This document shows, in pieces, positions 54,355 through 62,560 of a stretch of 64,000 nucleotides of DNA. The stretch spans positions 1 to 64,000 of the forward strand of contig JAEWZY010000041.1 of NCBI GenBank assembly GCA_023394955.1, written 5' to 3'. The translations under genes and the position numbers were made by a program. The stretch comes from Bacillota bacterium (GTDB lineage: Bacteria > Bacillota > UBA4882 > UBA8346). Numbering within the stretch: the first letter of the stretch is position 1; the number at the start of each line of letters is the position of its first letter. The notes under the pieces were generated by a model. It was not told where the DNA came from. It did not search any database and worked only from the letters and a program-made list of their open reading frames with translations.

Positions 54355-54436
54355 ATTATAACAAAAATTTAATCATTATCTATGGGGGGTATTTTAGAAT
54401 TCAGGGTGGATTTTTTGGAAGTTAGTAATTTAGGGT

Positions 54437-55972
54437 TCACTGAAGGTTTCGGGTGAGGGTCTGGGAATCACTGCTGTACAATTCCTCGATTAACACTCCG
54501 TTTTCTAAGACAAACAGACGATCTGCGATTAACAGAAAGTCGGAAAGGTTTACCGCCAAAATAAGCACAGTAATTTTCTTCTCTAAAAGCACTTTGATTA
54601 AGTTAAGTATTTGGAAGCGCACCGCCATATCACCCTCGAAAAATGGGTTGTTACAAACAGCCAGCCTTGGATTTTGGAAGTGGACCCGATAATACACCAG
54701 GTTATACAAAGATTGGGCCGATAGCTTAGTAATGTCCGGAGCTTCGATATCCGGACCGATAATCGGCCCGTACTCCTTGACAATACTCTTCTTATACCCT
54801 TTTCGCATCCAGAAAAATTTCAGCTTTTCGTCCGCAGTAAAACACATATTATCTAAGAAACTCATTTCTTTAAATAAGATATTTTGAATTGGTTTTTCCG
54901 GGATAAAACCTATTGAATTAACAGCCTTCTTGGTAAGAATCGCTTCATTTAAGAGAATTTTCCCTGTTTGCGGTTTCTCTTCACAACTTAGCAGCGCCAA
55001 GATGTCGCTGTACACAGTGTTGTTCTTGTCCAACAACACCACACATTCTCCTTCTTTGATGCTAAAGGAAAGCTGTTGGATGATCCCTATGGAAACATTT
55101 TCAAATTCCAATACCGGCTTTTGGATTTTATAGGGTTTGGACGGCTTTTCAATATCAAAACCTTCGCCTAGTACGGCGGTTTTGCTCTGGTAGACCCATG
55201 GAAAATCATTCAGCCATTCCGGCAGAGCCTGCCGGTTATGAAAGTTTTTGTAGAACTCATTGGTAAAGGGCAGAATTTTTTCTTCTTTGAATTCGTCCCT
55301 TCCCAAAACCTTGCGAGCTTTACCGTTTTCCATCAAACAAATTTTATCGCAGATCGAAAAAGCTTCCTGATGATGGCTGCAGATGTATAAGAATGAAACA
55401 CCTCGATCGGTATATTTTCGCATCAGCCTATGAAACCTGATCAGGTCAGTTGCGCTGATAAAATTGCTTAGATCACGGATCACAATTAACTTCGCCCCGC
55501 CAATAACGGCTCTTAGCAGCTCCACAATACATTTTTCATAGTAAGTTAAATCTTGCACCTGTTGCTCGCCATGTAAATCGACTCCTATCTCCTTGGCAAA
55601 CCTCTCAAACTGTAAATTCAGGATTTTGGAATCAATTAGATACTTTTTAAAACCATGACGCATAACAAAGATATTATCCGCCACTGTCAAATTTTCAATC
55701 AGTTTATACTGCTTTTCGATTACGGCAACCTTATTCCGGGTCAAGGGGCTGTTGGCATAACTGTTGACCAGTTTTTCGCCAAAATAAATAAAGCCGTAAT
55801 ATAAGGGAAGGTTGCGGCAGATTAATTGGATCAAGCTCTCCAGACCATGCTGACTTATGGGGAGTAAGCCCATGATCTCCCCTTGAAAAACATGGAAATT
55901 AAAATTGTTCAAAAGTATCCCGCCGTTTTCGGAGGTGATCACTTTTTCCAAGCGCAAAATTTCCGGTCGCAT
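54437..55972 (-). CDS. RbsA-like pseudo-ATPase (both nucleotide sites degenerate)
   Basis: A 511-residue protein that aligns along its entire length with RbsA-type double ATPases, yet has lost nearly every catalytic residue. First half: the Walker A region is LPISQHGLES with Leu44 for the invariant Lys; the signature is LTYYEKC; Walker B reads IVIRDLS, with Arg166 and Asp167 in place of Asp-Glu. The H-loop SHH remains. Second half: Walker A is LDKNNTVYS, signature LSAQS, Walker B AVCNNPFF with Asn-Asn for Asp-Glu. The frame is intact with hydrophobic cores preserved, so it is a selected protein, not a decayed gene. It starts 13 bases after a histidine kinase gene. I infer a regulatory pseudoenzyme binding the sugar permease and linking it to the kinase. 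Confidence 0.85.
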   Translation of the reverse strand: MRPEILRLEKVITSENGGILLNNFNFHVFQGEIMGLLPISQHGLESLIQLICRNLPLYYGFIYFGEKLVNSYANSPLTRNKVAVIEKQYKLIENLTVADNIFVMRHGFKKYLIDSKILNLQFERFAKEIGVDLHGEQQVQDLTYYEKCIVELLRAVIGGAKLIVIRDLSNFISATDLIRFHRLMRKYTDRGVSFLYICSHHQEAFSICDKICLMENGKARKVLGRDEFKEEKILPFTNEFYKNFHNRQALPEWLNDFPWVYQSKTAVLGEGFDIEKPSKPYKIQKPVLEFENVSIGIIQQLSFSIKEGECVVLLDKNNTVYSDILALLSCEEKPQTGKILLNEAILTKKAVNSIGFIPEKPIQNILFKEMSFLDNMCFTADEKLKFFWMRKGYKKSIVKEYGPIIGPDIEAPDITKLSAQSLYNLVYYRVHFQNPRLAVCNNPFFEGDMAVRFQILNLIKVLLEKKITVLILAVNLSDFLLIADRLFVLENGVLIEELYSSDSQTLTRNLQ

Positions 55973-55985
55973 TTTTTCTAGGCTC

Positions 55986-57029
55986 TTATACCTTAAGGAT
56001 GGCCTGTTCCTGTATGTTCGTTAATAACGGAAGGGTAATTTCCACATCGGTTCCAACCCCTTTGGTGCTATAAACGCAAATTCCATATTCCTCTCCGAAC
56101 AGCAGTTGGATCCGTTTATTTACATTTACCAGAGCAATGCCCCCCTTTTCCTCGGAATCGGATTTGATATAGTCCAAAGATGAGTTATTTAACTTTTCGT
56201 TCAATTGCTGTAAATGGATGTCGTCCATACCCGCACCATCGTCGGAGATGGTGATTAACAAACGGGTTCGGGTTGTTTCTAGCTTAATGCGTACTGTTCC
56301 AATACCCACCTTACGCTCAATTCCGTGGATGATTGCATTTTCCACAATTGGCTGTAACGTCAATTTTGGCAGCTTGTACCCTAAAATGGCTGTACTATTT
56401 TGGGGGTCGTCATACTCCACCACCAACTGTAAACGGGAACCGAAACGGTATTGCTGGATAAAAAAATAGTTTTCAATATTGGAAAGCTCATCTTCTAAAA
56501 AGACGAAGTTATCCAGATTGGAAATGGTGTACCGGAAAAACCTGGCCAAAGCCTCGGTCATTTCCGCCACATTATTGAGTCCGGCGCCGAGAGCTTCGCC
56601 ACGAATCCCCTCCAGGGTGTTATATAAAAAATGAGGATTAATCTGATTTTGCAATGCCAAAAACTGGGCCTGGCGCTTGCTCACCCTTAATATTTCATTG
56701 GTGTTAATAAACCCTTTAAGCTTTAATAAGGCTTGTTCCATTTGGGGGGTAAAAGAAAACCGCATATCGAACAAGCCTTCAACCTTGAAACCGGTAGTAA
56801 ACAGATCCAACATCTTTTTGGTTTCGACATAAGGTTTGTAGATATGATGGTAGATAGCATAAACCTCAACCACGAATATTAGGACGCCGCCGCCAACGGC
56901 CCAAAAAAACAGGTTATCCCGGCCTGCAGCAATAAACAAGAAATACAGCAACAGGACAATGGTTATCCCCATAACGGCAATGGCTAGAAAAGAGCGGTAA
57001 CACAAATAGCGACCGTGTTTTCGTTCCAA
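55986..57029 (-). CDS. Histidine kinase without an external sensor domain
   Basis: A 347-residue YesM-type kinase. Two adjacent membrane segments (about residues 13-34 and 40-60) leave only about six residues outside, so there is no ligand-binding domain. A linker follows, then the His_kinase domain with QNQINPHFLYNTLEGI (phospho-acceptor His133) and a HATPase with LTLQPIVENAIIHG and SDDGAGMD. It lacks HAMP. This resembles intramembrane-sensing kinases, which read a partner membrane protein. Its neighbours are its response regulator (upstream) and the pseudo-ATPase (13 bases downstream). Confidence 0.92.
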   Translation of the reverse strand: MERKHGRYLCYRSFLAIAVMGITIVLLLYFLFIAAGRDNLFFWAVGGGVLIFVVEVYAIYHHIYKPYVETKKMLDLFTTGFKVEGLFDMRFSFTPQMEQALLKLKGFINTNEILRVSKRQAQFLALQNQINPHFLYNTLEGIRGEALGAGLNNVAEMTEALARFFRYTISNLDNFVFLEDELSNIENYFFIQQYRFGSRLQLVVEYDDPQNSTAILGYKLPKLTLQPIVENAIIHGIERKVGIGTVRIKLETTRTRLLITISDDGAGMDDIHLQQLNEKLNNSSLDYIKSDSEEKGGIALVNVNKRIQLLFGEEYGICVYSTKGVGTDVEITLPLLTNIQEQAILKV

Positions 57030-57106
57030 ACTGTATCTCCTAATACAACTTTCGCACCTGGGTTTTTATACATTATAGTCAATTTTGTAGTACGAAAGTT
57101 GAACTC

Positions 57107-58723
57107 CTAAGAATAAAGCTTGCGGAATTCCCCGGGTTTGATTCCGGCATATTTTTTAAAGGTTGCAATAAAATGCTTTTGGTCCAAATACCCGACACGG
57201 TTGCAAATTTCAGCAATGCTCAGGTTGGTCTCTCTCAAAAGCTCTTTGGCGTTGGCGATCCGCACTCCACTGAGATATTCCAAAAAATTTTTTCCAGTTT
57301 CCTTTTTGAAAAGGGCACTGAAATATGAGAGGTTAAACCCTAGCATAGCGCTGATTTCTTCCAGTCCAATCGGATTCATATAATTTTTCTGGATATACTC
57401 CTTGGCCATCCGGATAGGCCTATTATCGGCCTGGCTTTTCCTTTGGAGGATCAACCCGATCAGATTTCCGACTAATAAATTGGCCGCTTTAAACAGCTGT
57501 TCCAAAGTCCTACAAAGCATCAGGCGGGTTTTGAATTCTTCGTATGATTCCATAGGAATTTCCATATCGTATTGGGTGTTTTTAATTATCACCATAAACA
57601 TTTCTCCGGCCGCCAAAATCAATTGATAAACACTGCTACCCTTTAGTTTTTTATTGGCCTGGACAGCCCTGGCTAAAGTGTCAACCGCTGCCAGAGCCGC
57701 TGGTAAATCCAGCAGTTCGACGGCTTGGGACATCACCCGCCTGAATTCCCCCAAAAGGGAATCCTGCCCGATTGGGGCGTATTCAATACCGGTCGCTTCA
57801 TCGCTTAAGATCTTCCCGGTTCCCTCCACCAGTCTTTGGAAGACTGTGTTCTCGATCGAGTTGAAACAGTGTGTCAACTTAGTTATGTCCTCGATTGGTT
57901 TTCCCACACAGAGGGTGAAGCAAACCCCATCGAATACGGTCTGTTGAACCAAAAGTTCCGCCATGACCGCCTTTAGCTGACGACGCAAAGATGGGCATTC
58001 TTCCGCCGGATAATTAAGCAGAACATAAACGATAGTATCCTTGCAGTAAATTTCCATTTCGCAACAGCTCTCGCGTAAAATGGAATCCAATATTTTTCTA
58101 ACCTTCTCATACAATACTTTAATGCTGTCCCGGTTAAAGTCCTCATAGGGAGGATCGATTTTTATAGCTGTAAGCTGAAAAATTCCTCCAACAAGCTGAA
58201 AACAATAGGTTTTATTTAGCTCCTCCAGGCCGGCTACTGGTCTTGCAAAATCTTCTAACAAATCCAAAAACAGCTGTTCTCTCTGCTTGCTGGTATCGTC
58301 CTGAATGCGTAAACGTAACTGCTCTTGTGTAGATAGCTGTTCCGCGCGCTTAAGATATTGCAAACGAATTTTTTCAAGTGTGTCGACTAACTCCTCTTTT
58401 TTTATTGGCTTTAACAAATAATCACTAACCCCGTATTTAATGGCATTTTGCGCATATTCAAAATGCCTGTATCCGCTGATAATTATGAACTCGATCCGGT
58501 CGCTGATCTCCTTTGCCTTTGAAATTAGCTCGATACCGTCATAGCCCGGCATCCGGATATCAGTAATGACGAGATCCGGCGCCAGCTTTTCTGTAAGCTC
58601 CAGCGCTTCAAAGCCATTATACGCCGTAGCCACCACTTCCATACCGAATTCATTCCAATTCACCAATTTGTGAATGAGTGTGCAGACCTTTTCCTCATCG
58701 TCCGCAATCAGGACCTTGATCAT
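57107..58723 (-). CDS. YesN-type response regulator (REC + AraC HTH)
   Basis: A 538-residue regulator starting at the ATG following GGAGATTAAG. Receiver: LIADDEEKVC, phospho-acceptor Asp in LVITDIRMPG, YRHFEYAQN and YLLKPIKK with the conserved Lys. The middle is variable. The C-terminal AraC domain has LGFNLSYFSALFKKETGKNF and VGYLDQKHFIATFKKYAG. It is the first gene of an operon with the sensor-less kinase and pseudo-ATPase, reversed from the usual kinase-first order. It likely activates the nearby RbsACB-type operon. Confidence 0.93.
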   Translation of the reverse strand: MIKVLIADDEEKVCTLIHKLVNWNEFGMEVVATAYNGFEALELTEKLAPDLVITDIRMPGYDGIELISKAKEISDRIEFIIISGYRHFEYAQNAIKYGVSDYLLKPIKKEELVDTLEKIRLQYLKRAEQLSTQEQLRLRIQDDTSKQREQLFLDLLEDFARPVAGLEELNKTYCFQLVGGIFQLTAIKIDPPYEDFNRDSIKVLYEKVRKILDSILRESCCEMEIYCKDTIVYVLLNYPAEECPSLRRQLKAVMAELLVQQTVFDGVCFTLCVGKPIEDITKLTHCFNSIENTVFQRLVEGTGKILSDEATGIEYAPIGQDSLLGEFRRVMSQAVELLDLPAALAAVDTLARAVQANKKLKGSSVYQLILAAGEMFMVIIKNTQYDMEIPMESYEEFKTRLMLCRTLEQLFKAANLLVGNLIGLILQRKSQADNRPIRMAKEYIQKNYMNPIGLEEISAMLGFNLSYFSALFKKETGKNFLEYLSGVRIANAKELLRETNLSIAEICNRVGYLDQKHFIATFKKYAGIKPGEFRKLYS

Positions 58724-58798
58724 CTTAATCTCCATCGCTTGATTATACTTTCGAAGTAAGATCATCTCAGTTTACGCTGATAAATCCTTACGATATAC

Positions 58799-58827
58799 AT
58801 TATCTCACTAGTAGTTATTTTAATCAA
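58799..58827 (-). promoter_or_regulatory. Promoter of the RR-HK-pseudo-ATPase operon
   Basis: Minus-strand TTGATT (58822-58827) and GATAAT (58799-58804) lie 17 bases apart, about 75 bases upstream of the response regulator start. A good sigma-A type match. Confidence 0.6.
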
Positions 58828-58940
58828 TCTATAACACTAAATGTCATTTCTCCTTCCCCTTGGTTATTATAACAACTATTCAACATCTAAAACTTCTAAA
58901 ATTGACTTTTCTATGTTATATTTAAAAATAACCGGAGGGA

Positions 58941-59189
58941 ATGATGATCAAGATAATTAACGAACAAATCGGAGTGTTAGTAGCATTTCAGATGGATGGA
59001 ACGATAATGCCCATGTTGTTCACGTGGCGCGGCGAAAAATATCGTGACTTTGAAGTGACTTCGACCCGGACTGTTCCTGAGGGGCGGTTCGCCAAAGTTT
59101 ACTTTAACTTGAGGCAAGACGACACAACCTATGAAGTTTATTTTTACTCAAAGCATTTGCATTGGGTTTTGAGTAAAATTCATTCGTAA
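58941..59189 (+). CDS. Conserved-looking small protein, function unknown
   Basis: An 82-residue protein with a strong ribosome binding site (CCGGAGGG at 58932-58939), and either of two adjacent ATGs as start. It reads as a mostly beta-strand soluble domain (FQMDGTIMPMLFTWRGEKYR, then EVYFYSKHLHWVLSKI). I do not recognise a family. It lies alone between two minus-strand operons and has no signal peptide. Confidence 0.6.
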   Translation: MMIKIINEQIGVLVAFQMDGTIMPMLFTWRGEKYRDFEVTSTRTVPEGRFAKVYFNLRQDDTTYEVYFYSKHLHWVLSKIHS

Positions 59190-59239
59190 TTAGCGATAGC
59201 ACTCTTTAAACTTCCAAACAAAAGCTTTAATTTCCAAGA

Positions 59240-59806
59240 TTACTTAATCTGATATTCCAACGGGGTAAAATCAAAAGCCCTCTCAACCCCGTTTGAACTA
59301 ATAATCTTAAGATTATCCAGGGATATTTGCCCGCTTCCGACGCCGATGACGATAAAGTCCAGCCGTATCAGGGCAGTTTCTTTACCACTGAAAGATTGGT
59401 TACGGATACCGGAGATATTAGCGACTAAACCGTTTTGAGCATCGATGGCGCCGCTGTTCCACTCGGCCAAACCTGGGCCCTCGACTAAAAAGACGCCCCT
59501 CGAAACGTGAACCAGCCTGAGCTGTTTGGGATTATATTTCACATCCGTTCTAAACTTCCGGATGTCTTGCAAATCATAGGCGAACAAATCCAAATTTACA
59601 ACCTGCCCCGGGTTCCAGCGGCCCGGGCTTTTAAAACCGAGCCTGGCTGTTAAATTAGGTGTACCCATTTGATCATTCACGGCAAGCGGCTTGAACTCCG
59701 GCGGCATGATGGCGGTTTTGTCTGTGGGACCGGCCCAAACCGTCGCCATGATTGAACAGCCGGTTAGGATCAACAGCATGGCATAATTGATTATTTGGGG
59801 TCTCAT
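59240..59806 (-). CDS. Exported cohesin-like domain protein
   Basis: A 188-residue exported protein starting at the ATG behind GGGAGGTTGCG. The N-terminal hydrophobic stretch contains LILTGC, a possible lipobox (Cys17); cleavage after TVWAG is the alternative. The mature domain has the beta pattern of cohesins: GQVVNLDLFAYDLQDIRKFR, VKYNPKQLRLVHVSRGVFLV and GKETALIRLDFIVIGVGSG. Such single cohesin-like domains occur outside cellulosomes in bacterial exported proteins. Its neighbours (TonB, Ank-OmpA) point to the envelope. Confidence 0.72.
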   Translation of the reverse strand: MRPQIINYAMLLILTGCSIMATVWAGPTDKTAIMPPEFKPLAVNDQMGTPNLTARLGFKSPGRWNPGQVVNLDLFAYDLQDIRKFRTDVKYNPKQLRLVHVSRGVFLVEGPGLAEWNSGAIDAQNGLVANISGIRNQSFSGKETALIRLDFIVIGVGSGQISLDNLKIISSNGVERAFDFTPLEYQIK

Positions 59807-59884
59807 CGCAACCTCCCTTTCCAGCATGGTCCAGAAAATATTTATCACCGGGGAGCTCCCGTTTTATGGGTGATATATCCGGAC

Positions 59885-60646
59885 TTAAGATCGGGTTCTA
59901 GAGGCTAGAAACTTAACTGAAGCTCCAATGTGAATATCGAAAGAAAAAACCAGATCAATGTAATAGCCTTCGTTTAGCGGCGCAAACTTCCACTTTCGTT
60001 CGATGGAAGAAGCAGCCGCATAGTCGAGCCTAATATCTCCCGATGATTTTGTCACTATTACCAGCTCCAATTGGCCGCCGGCATTGACCAGAATCCGTAA
60101 AGCCGTCTCCCCTTCTTTTCCTTCTTTTAGAGCGGCGGGTGGATAGATTGGCATGGGTCCGATGATTTCAACCATTGCCTCTCCTGTCCCGAAACTCTGT
60201 GGTTCCCCGACGCCTGAATCTCCGGGACCGGTTAATTCTTCGGCATCCCCATTGGAGGCCCTTTGATTTTCAGGTTTTTTCACGGAGGTATCGGAAGCCG
60301 CAACCGCTTCTTCTTCAGAAAGCAGGGCGGTGTCTTTTAAAGGATGAGCCGGTTTTACTTCGGATCTTATTTTTGTATTCTCCCTGGAGACGCTTTGGTT
60401 GTCGGGTTTTTCCACGAAGGTGTCGGCTGCCGTAGCCTCTTCCTTCTTAGAGCCTTTCCCCGAGGTGTTCAGCGCCACTGATATTTGACGGGTTTTGTCA
60501 TCGGGGGAGATTTCTACTAGACTCACAGGAAATGTTGTTAATTCCGTCTTTTTCGGAGCCGGAATAGCGATTGTCAATAAGAAAAAATGAATTGTTAACG
60601 AAACAAATACCGCTATTATATAGTTTTTTTGTTCGGTAAAATTCAT
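59885..60646 (-). CDS. TonB-family energy transducer
   Basis: A 253-residue protein with one N-terminal membrane segment (YIIAVFVSLTIHFFLLTIAI), a long Ser/Pro/Glu-rich periplasmic linker (about 30-155), and a C-terminal TonB domain with IYPPAALKEGKEGETALRIL, LDYAAASSIERKWKFAP. In two-membrane bacteria TonB couples the inner-membrane proton gradient to outer-membrane receptors, so its presence is strong evidence for an outer membrane. No ExbB or ExbD gene is adjacent. The linker has two similar halves (EKPDNQSVSRENT and KKPENQRASNGDA), a small internal duplication. Confidence 0.85.
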   Translation of the reverse strand: MNFTEQKNYIIAVFVSLTIHFFLLTIAIPAPKKTELTTFPVSLVEISPDDKTRQISVALNTSGKGSKKEEATAADTFVEKPDNQSVSRENTKIRSEVKPAHPLKDTALLSEEEAVAASDTSVKKPENQRASNGDAEELTGPGDSGVGEPQSFGTGEAMVEIIGPMPIYPPAALKEGKEGETALRILVNAGGQLELVIVTKSSGDIRLDYAAASSIERKWKFAPLNEGYYIDLVFSFDIHIGASVKFLASRTRS

Positions 60647-60748
60647 TTTACACGCTCCATATTATAGATGTATATTTACCCCGGTCCGCTAAAAGGGCAG
60701 AGCCGGGGTAAATTTGGATGAAACTTCCTCAAACAGGGGACGTTTGAT

Positions 60749-61744
60749 TTATTTTAACGTTTCTGATAGCACCTGATCGCTGGAAAGCTTGGTGTCCCAC
60801 ATTAAAATATCAACCCGCCGGTTTAAACTCTGGGAAGCTTCGTCCCGTCCTTTTTTAAACGGGTGGTCCTTGCCGTAAGCGTATACAATGAAATGTTCCT
60901 CGCCAATGCCCGCCTCGATCAAATATTCTTTAATCGAAACAGCGCGCCGGGCGGATAACTCAATGTTATAATCCCGGCTACCCCGTTCATCGGCATGAGC
61001 GCCTAAAATGACATAAAGTTCCGGATGGGCTTTTAAAACCGCCAAATTATCATCTAAAGTTTTTATTTGATCGGCCTTGATTTCAGATTTGTCAAAATCA
61101 AAAAAGATCGACCCTAACTGTTCATTAAGTGAAGCAATAGCATTTTGAGTCGGAGTCGTCATTGTTTCGGAAGTTGGATCAGAAGTTTCGGTAGCGGCAG
61201 TCTTTCCCCAATTGCTTAACAAGTCGACCATTGCGGTTTGATTGTTGTCCCGGGCAATTTGTAAAGCAGTTTTACCATTATTAGCGACGGCATTTAAATC
61301 GGCCCCGTTTTCCAAAAGGAGTTCGGCAAATTCAACATGTCCTTTTTCTGCGGTGTACATTAAGGCAGTTTTGCCGCTATTATCGGCGCTATTAGGATCG
61401 GCCCCCTTCTCTAAAAGAAGCTTGCCAATTTCAAGATTGTTTTTTTCAGCCGCGTACATTAAGGCCCTTTTACCATCTTGATCTTTGGCGTTAACGTCCG
61501 CGCCTTTGTCAATCAATAACTTGGCGATATCCGTATGGCCTAAATAGGCCGCCAGCATCAACAGGGTTTTTCCGTTATCAGTTTTTGAATTTGGATCCGC
61601 TCCCTGGTCGAGCAAACTTTGTGCTTCGGCTGTGTCGCCATTCGCCACGGCAGCGCCGATCGCTTTTTCTTTGTCGGAACACCCTGCCACAAAAACCGTC
61701 CCGATCACCATCACCAAAAATACTACTGCCAACTTGAACCTCAT
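60749..61744 (-). CDS. Ankyrin-repeat OmpA/Pal-like lipoprotein
   Basis: A 331-residue lipoprotein: lipobox FVAGC at residues 18-22. Residues about 28-180 hold five ankyrin-type repeats (each like DNGKTLLMLAAYLGHTDIAK). Residues about 210-325 form an OmpA C-terminal domain of the peptidoglycan-associated kind: IFFDFDKSEI, GAHADERGSRDYNIELSARR and NRRVDIL retain the Asp and Arg that bind diaminopimelate. The family pattern is Pal-like, but the periplasmic ankyrin module is an unusual fusion. It lies next to the TonB gene on the same strand. Confidence 0.85.
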   Translation of the reverse strand: MRFKLAVVFLVMVIGTVFVAGCSDKEKAIGAAVANGDTAEAQSLLDQGADPNSKTDNGKTLLMLAAYLGHTDIAKLLIDKGADVNAKDQDGKRALMYAAEKNNLEIGKLLLEKGADPNSADNSGKTALMYTAEKGHVEFAELLLENGADLNAVANNGKTALQIARDNNQTAMVDLLSNWGKTAATETSDPTSETMTTPTQNAIASLNEQLGSIFFDFDKSEIKADQIKTLDDNLAVLKAHPELYVILGAHADERGSRDYNIELSARRAVSIKEYLIEAGIGEEHFIVYAYGKDHPFKKGRDEASQSLNRRVDILMWDTKLSSDQVLSETLK

Positions 61745-61988
61745 CTCTTTTTCTCCACCTTTCTAATTTTTTTTTTTGCGAAAACCTCCCAATAAGAAAC
61801 AGATTGTCTACCCATTTATATATTTAGCTTATAATAAATAATAGATTAAATCAACATTTTAACATGTTTTCCTCTTTGGCGACTAATTGTTATGTCGATT
61901 AATTATTGGGACTGATTTTTAGGATTGCGCATTATTTAGCGCCCCGCCCCCGGGAATACCCTTAAGATACACCCCATCAAACCGGGGT

Positions 61989-62147
61989 TATCGCCTAATC
62001 GTTAAAGAAACCGCGGAGTGGTCCTCAAAAGGCTTCCCTGTCTCGTCAGCTTTCTTATAAAGTCTAATCGCTTCCCGACCATCTCTAGCCAAAGTAACCT
62101 GATATCCATAATAAATCAGCGCCTCGACAGAAGATATTCTCTGGTGT
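61989..62147 (-). pseudogene. Receiver-domain remnant
   Basis: The minus-strand frame reads ALIYYGYQVTLARDGREAIR then LYKKADETGKPFE, clearly the alpha1-to-beta3 part of a response-regulator or hybrid-kinase receiver. The phospho-acceptor segment has decayed (HSAVSLTI for the usual D-A-V-x-x-D-L-T-I) and a stop follows. There is no start and no rest of the gene, so it is a gene fossil. The remaining bases of 61745-62217 show nothing else I can name. Confidence 0.65.
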
Positions 62148-62219
62148 TAAAGTTTTATAAACAGATATTTCAATCAACCATTCTTAATAACACAGCTTAA
62201 ACTTTTTAAACTAATATTT

Positions 62220-62430
62220 GGAGTTGGGAACAGCCGATGCGGAGTTTGGGACTGCTTATTTGGAGTTGGAAAGCCGGTCTTTGTTGGTTTTAAACTGCTT
62301 GTGCGAAGTTCGAAACCGCCTTTTGAAGTTTAAGAAACGGGATTCGAAGGTTAAAGCTACGGGTTCAGAGGTCAAAGCTACGGGCTCCAAGCCCAAAGCT
62401 CCGACTTCGGAGGTCAAAGCTACCTCTAGC
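62220..62430. repeat. 21-base degenerate tandem repeat array
   Basis: Ten units begin near 62221, 62242, 62263, 62284, 62305, 62325, 62346, 62368, 62389 and 62410, each resembling GAGGTCAAAGCTACGGGCTC. The right-hand units are almost identical; the left-hand units have diverged. Since 21 is a multiple of 3, one plus-strand frame from a TTG at 62218 stays open for 81 codons and shows a heptapeptide repeat (SEVKATG). There is no ribosome binding site, so I call a repeat array rather than a gene. Confidence 0.85.
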
Positions 62431-62560
62431 TGGGAAAGTGTTTTAAAATGGCTGGTAGGATAGTGTAAATAGTGTAATAGCCTCTTAAAAGCCTTTTTGA
62501 ACCCACGCTTAGCCCAGGGTTTTCCTATACAAAAAACTGGAGTGTTTTCCGGTTTTAACT

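Noticed and set aside
54437..55972. Decaying pseudogene of RbsA
   Set aside because: The frame is intact over 511 codons, fold-wide similarity persists, and changes concentrate at ATP-site residues; decay would give stops and frameshifts.
62018..62200. 60-residue plus-strand frame
   Set aside because: It overlaps the receiver-domain remnant on the other strand and has no coding support.
62218..62463. Small protein gene with heptad repeats
   Set aside because: TTG start without a ribosome binding site, low-complexity DNA repeat explains the open frame.
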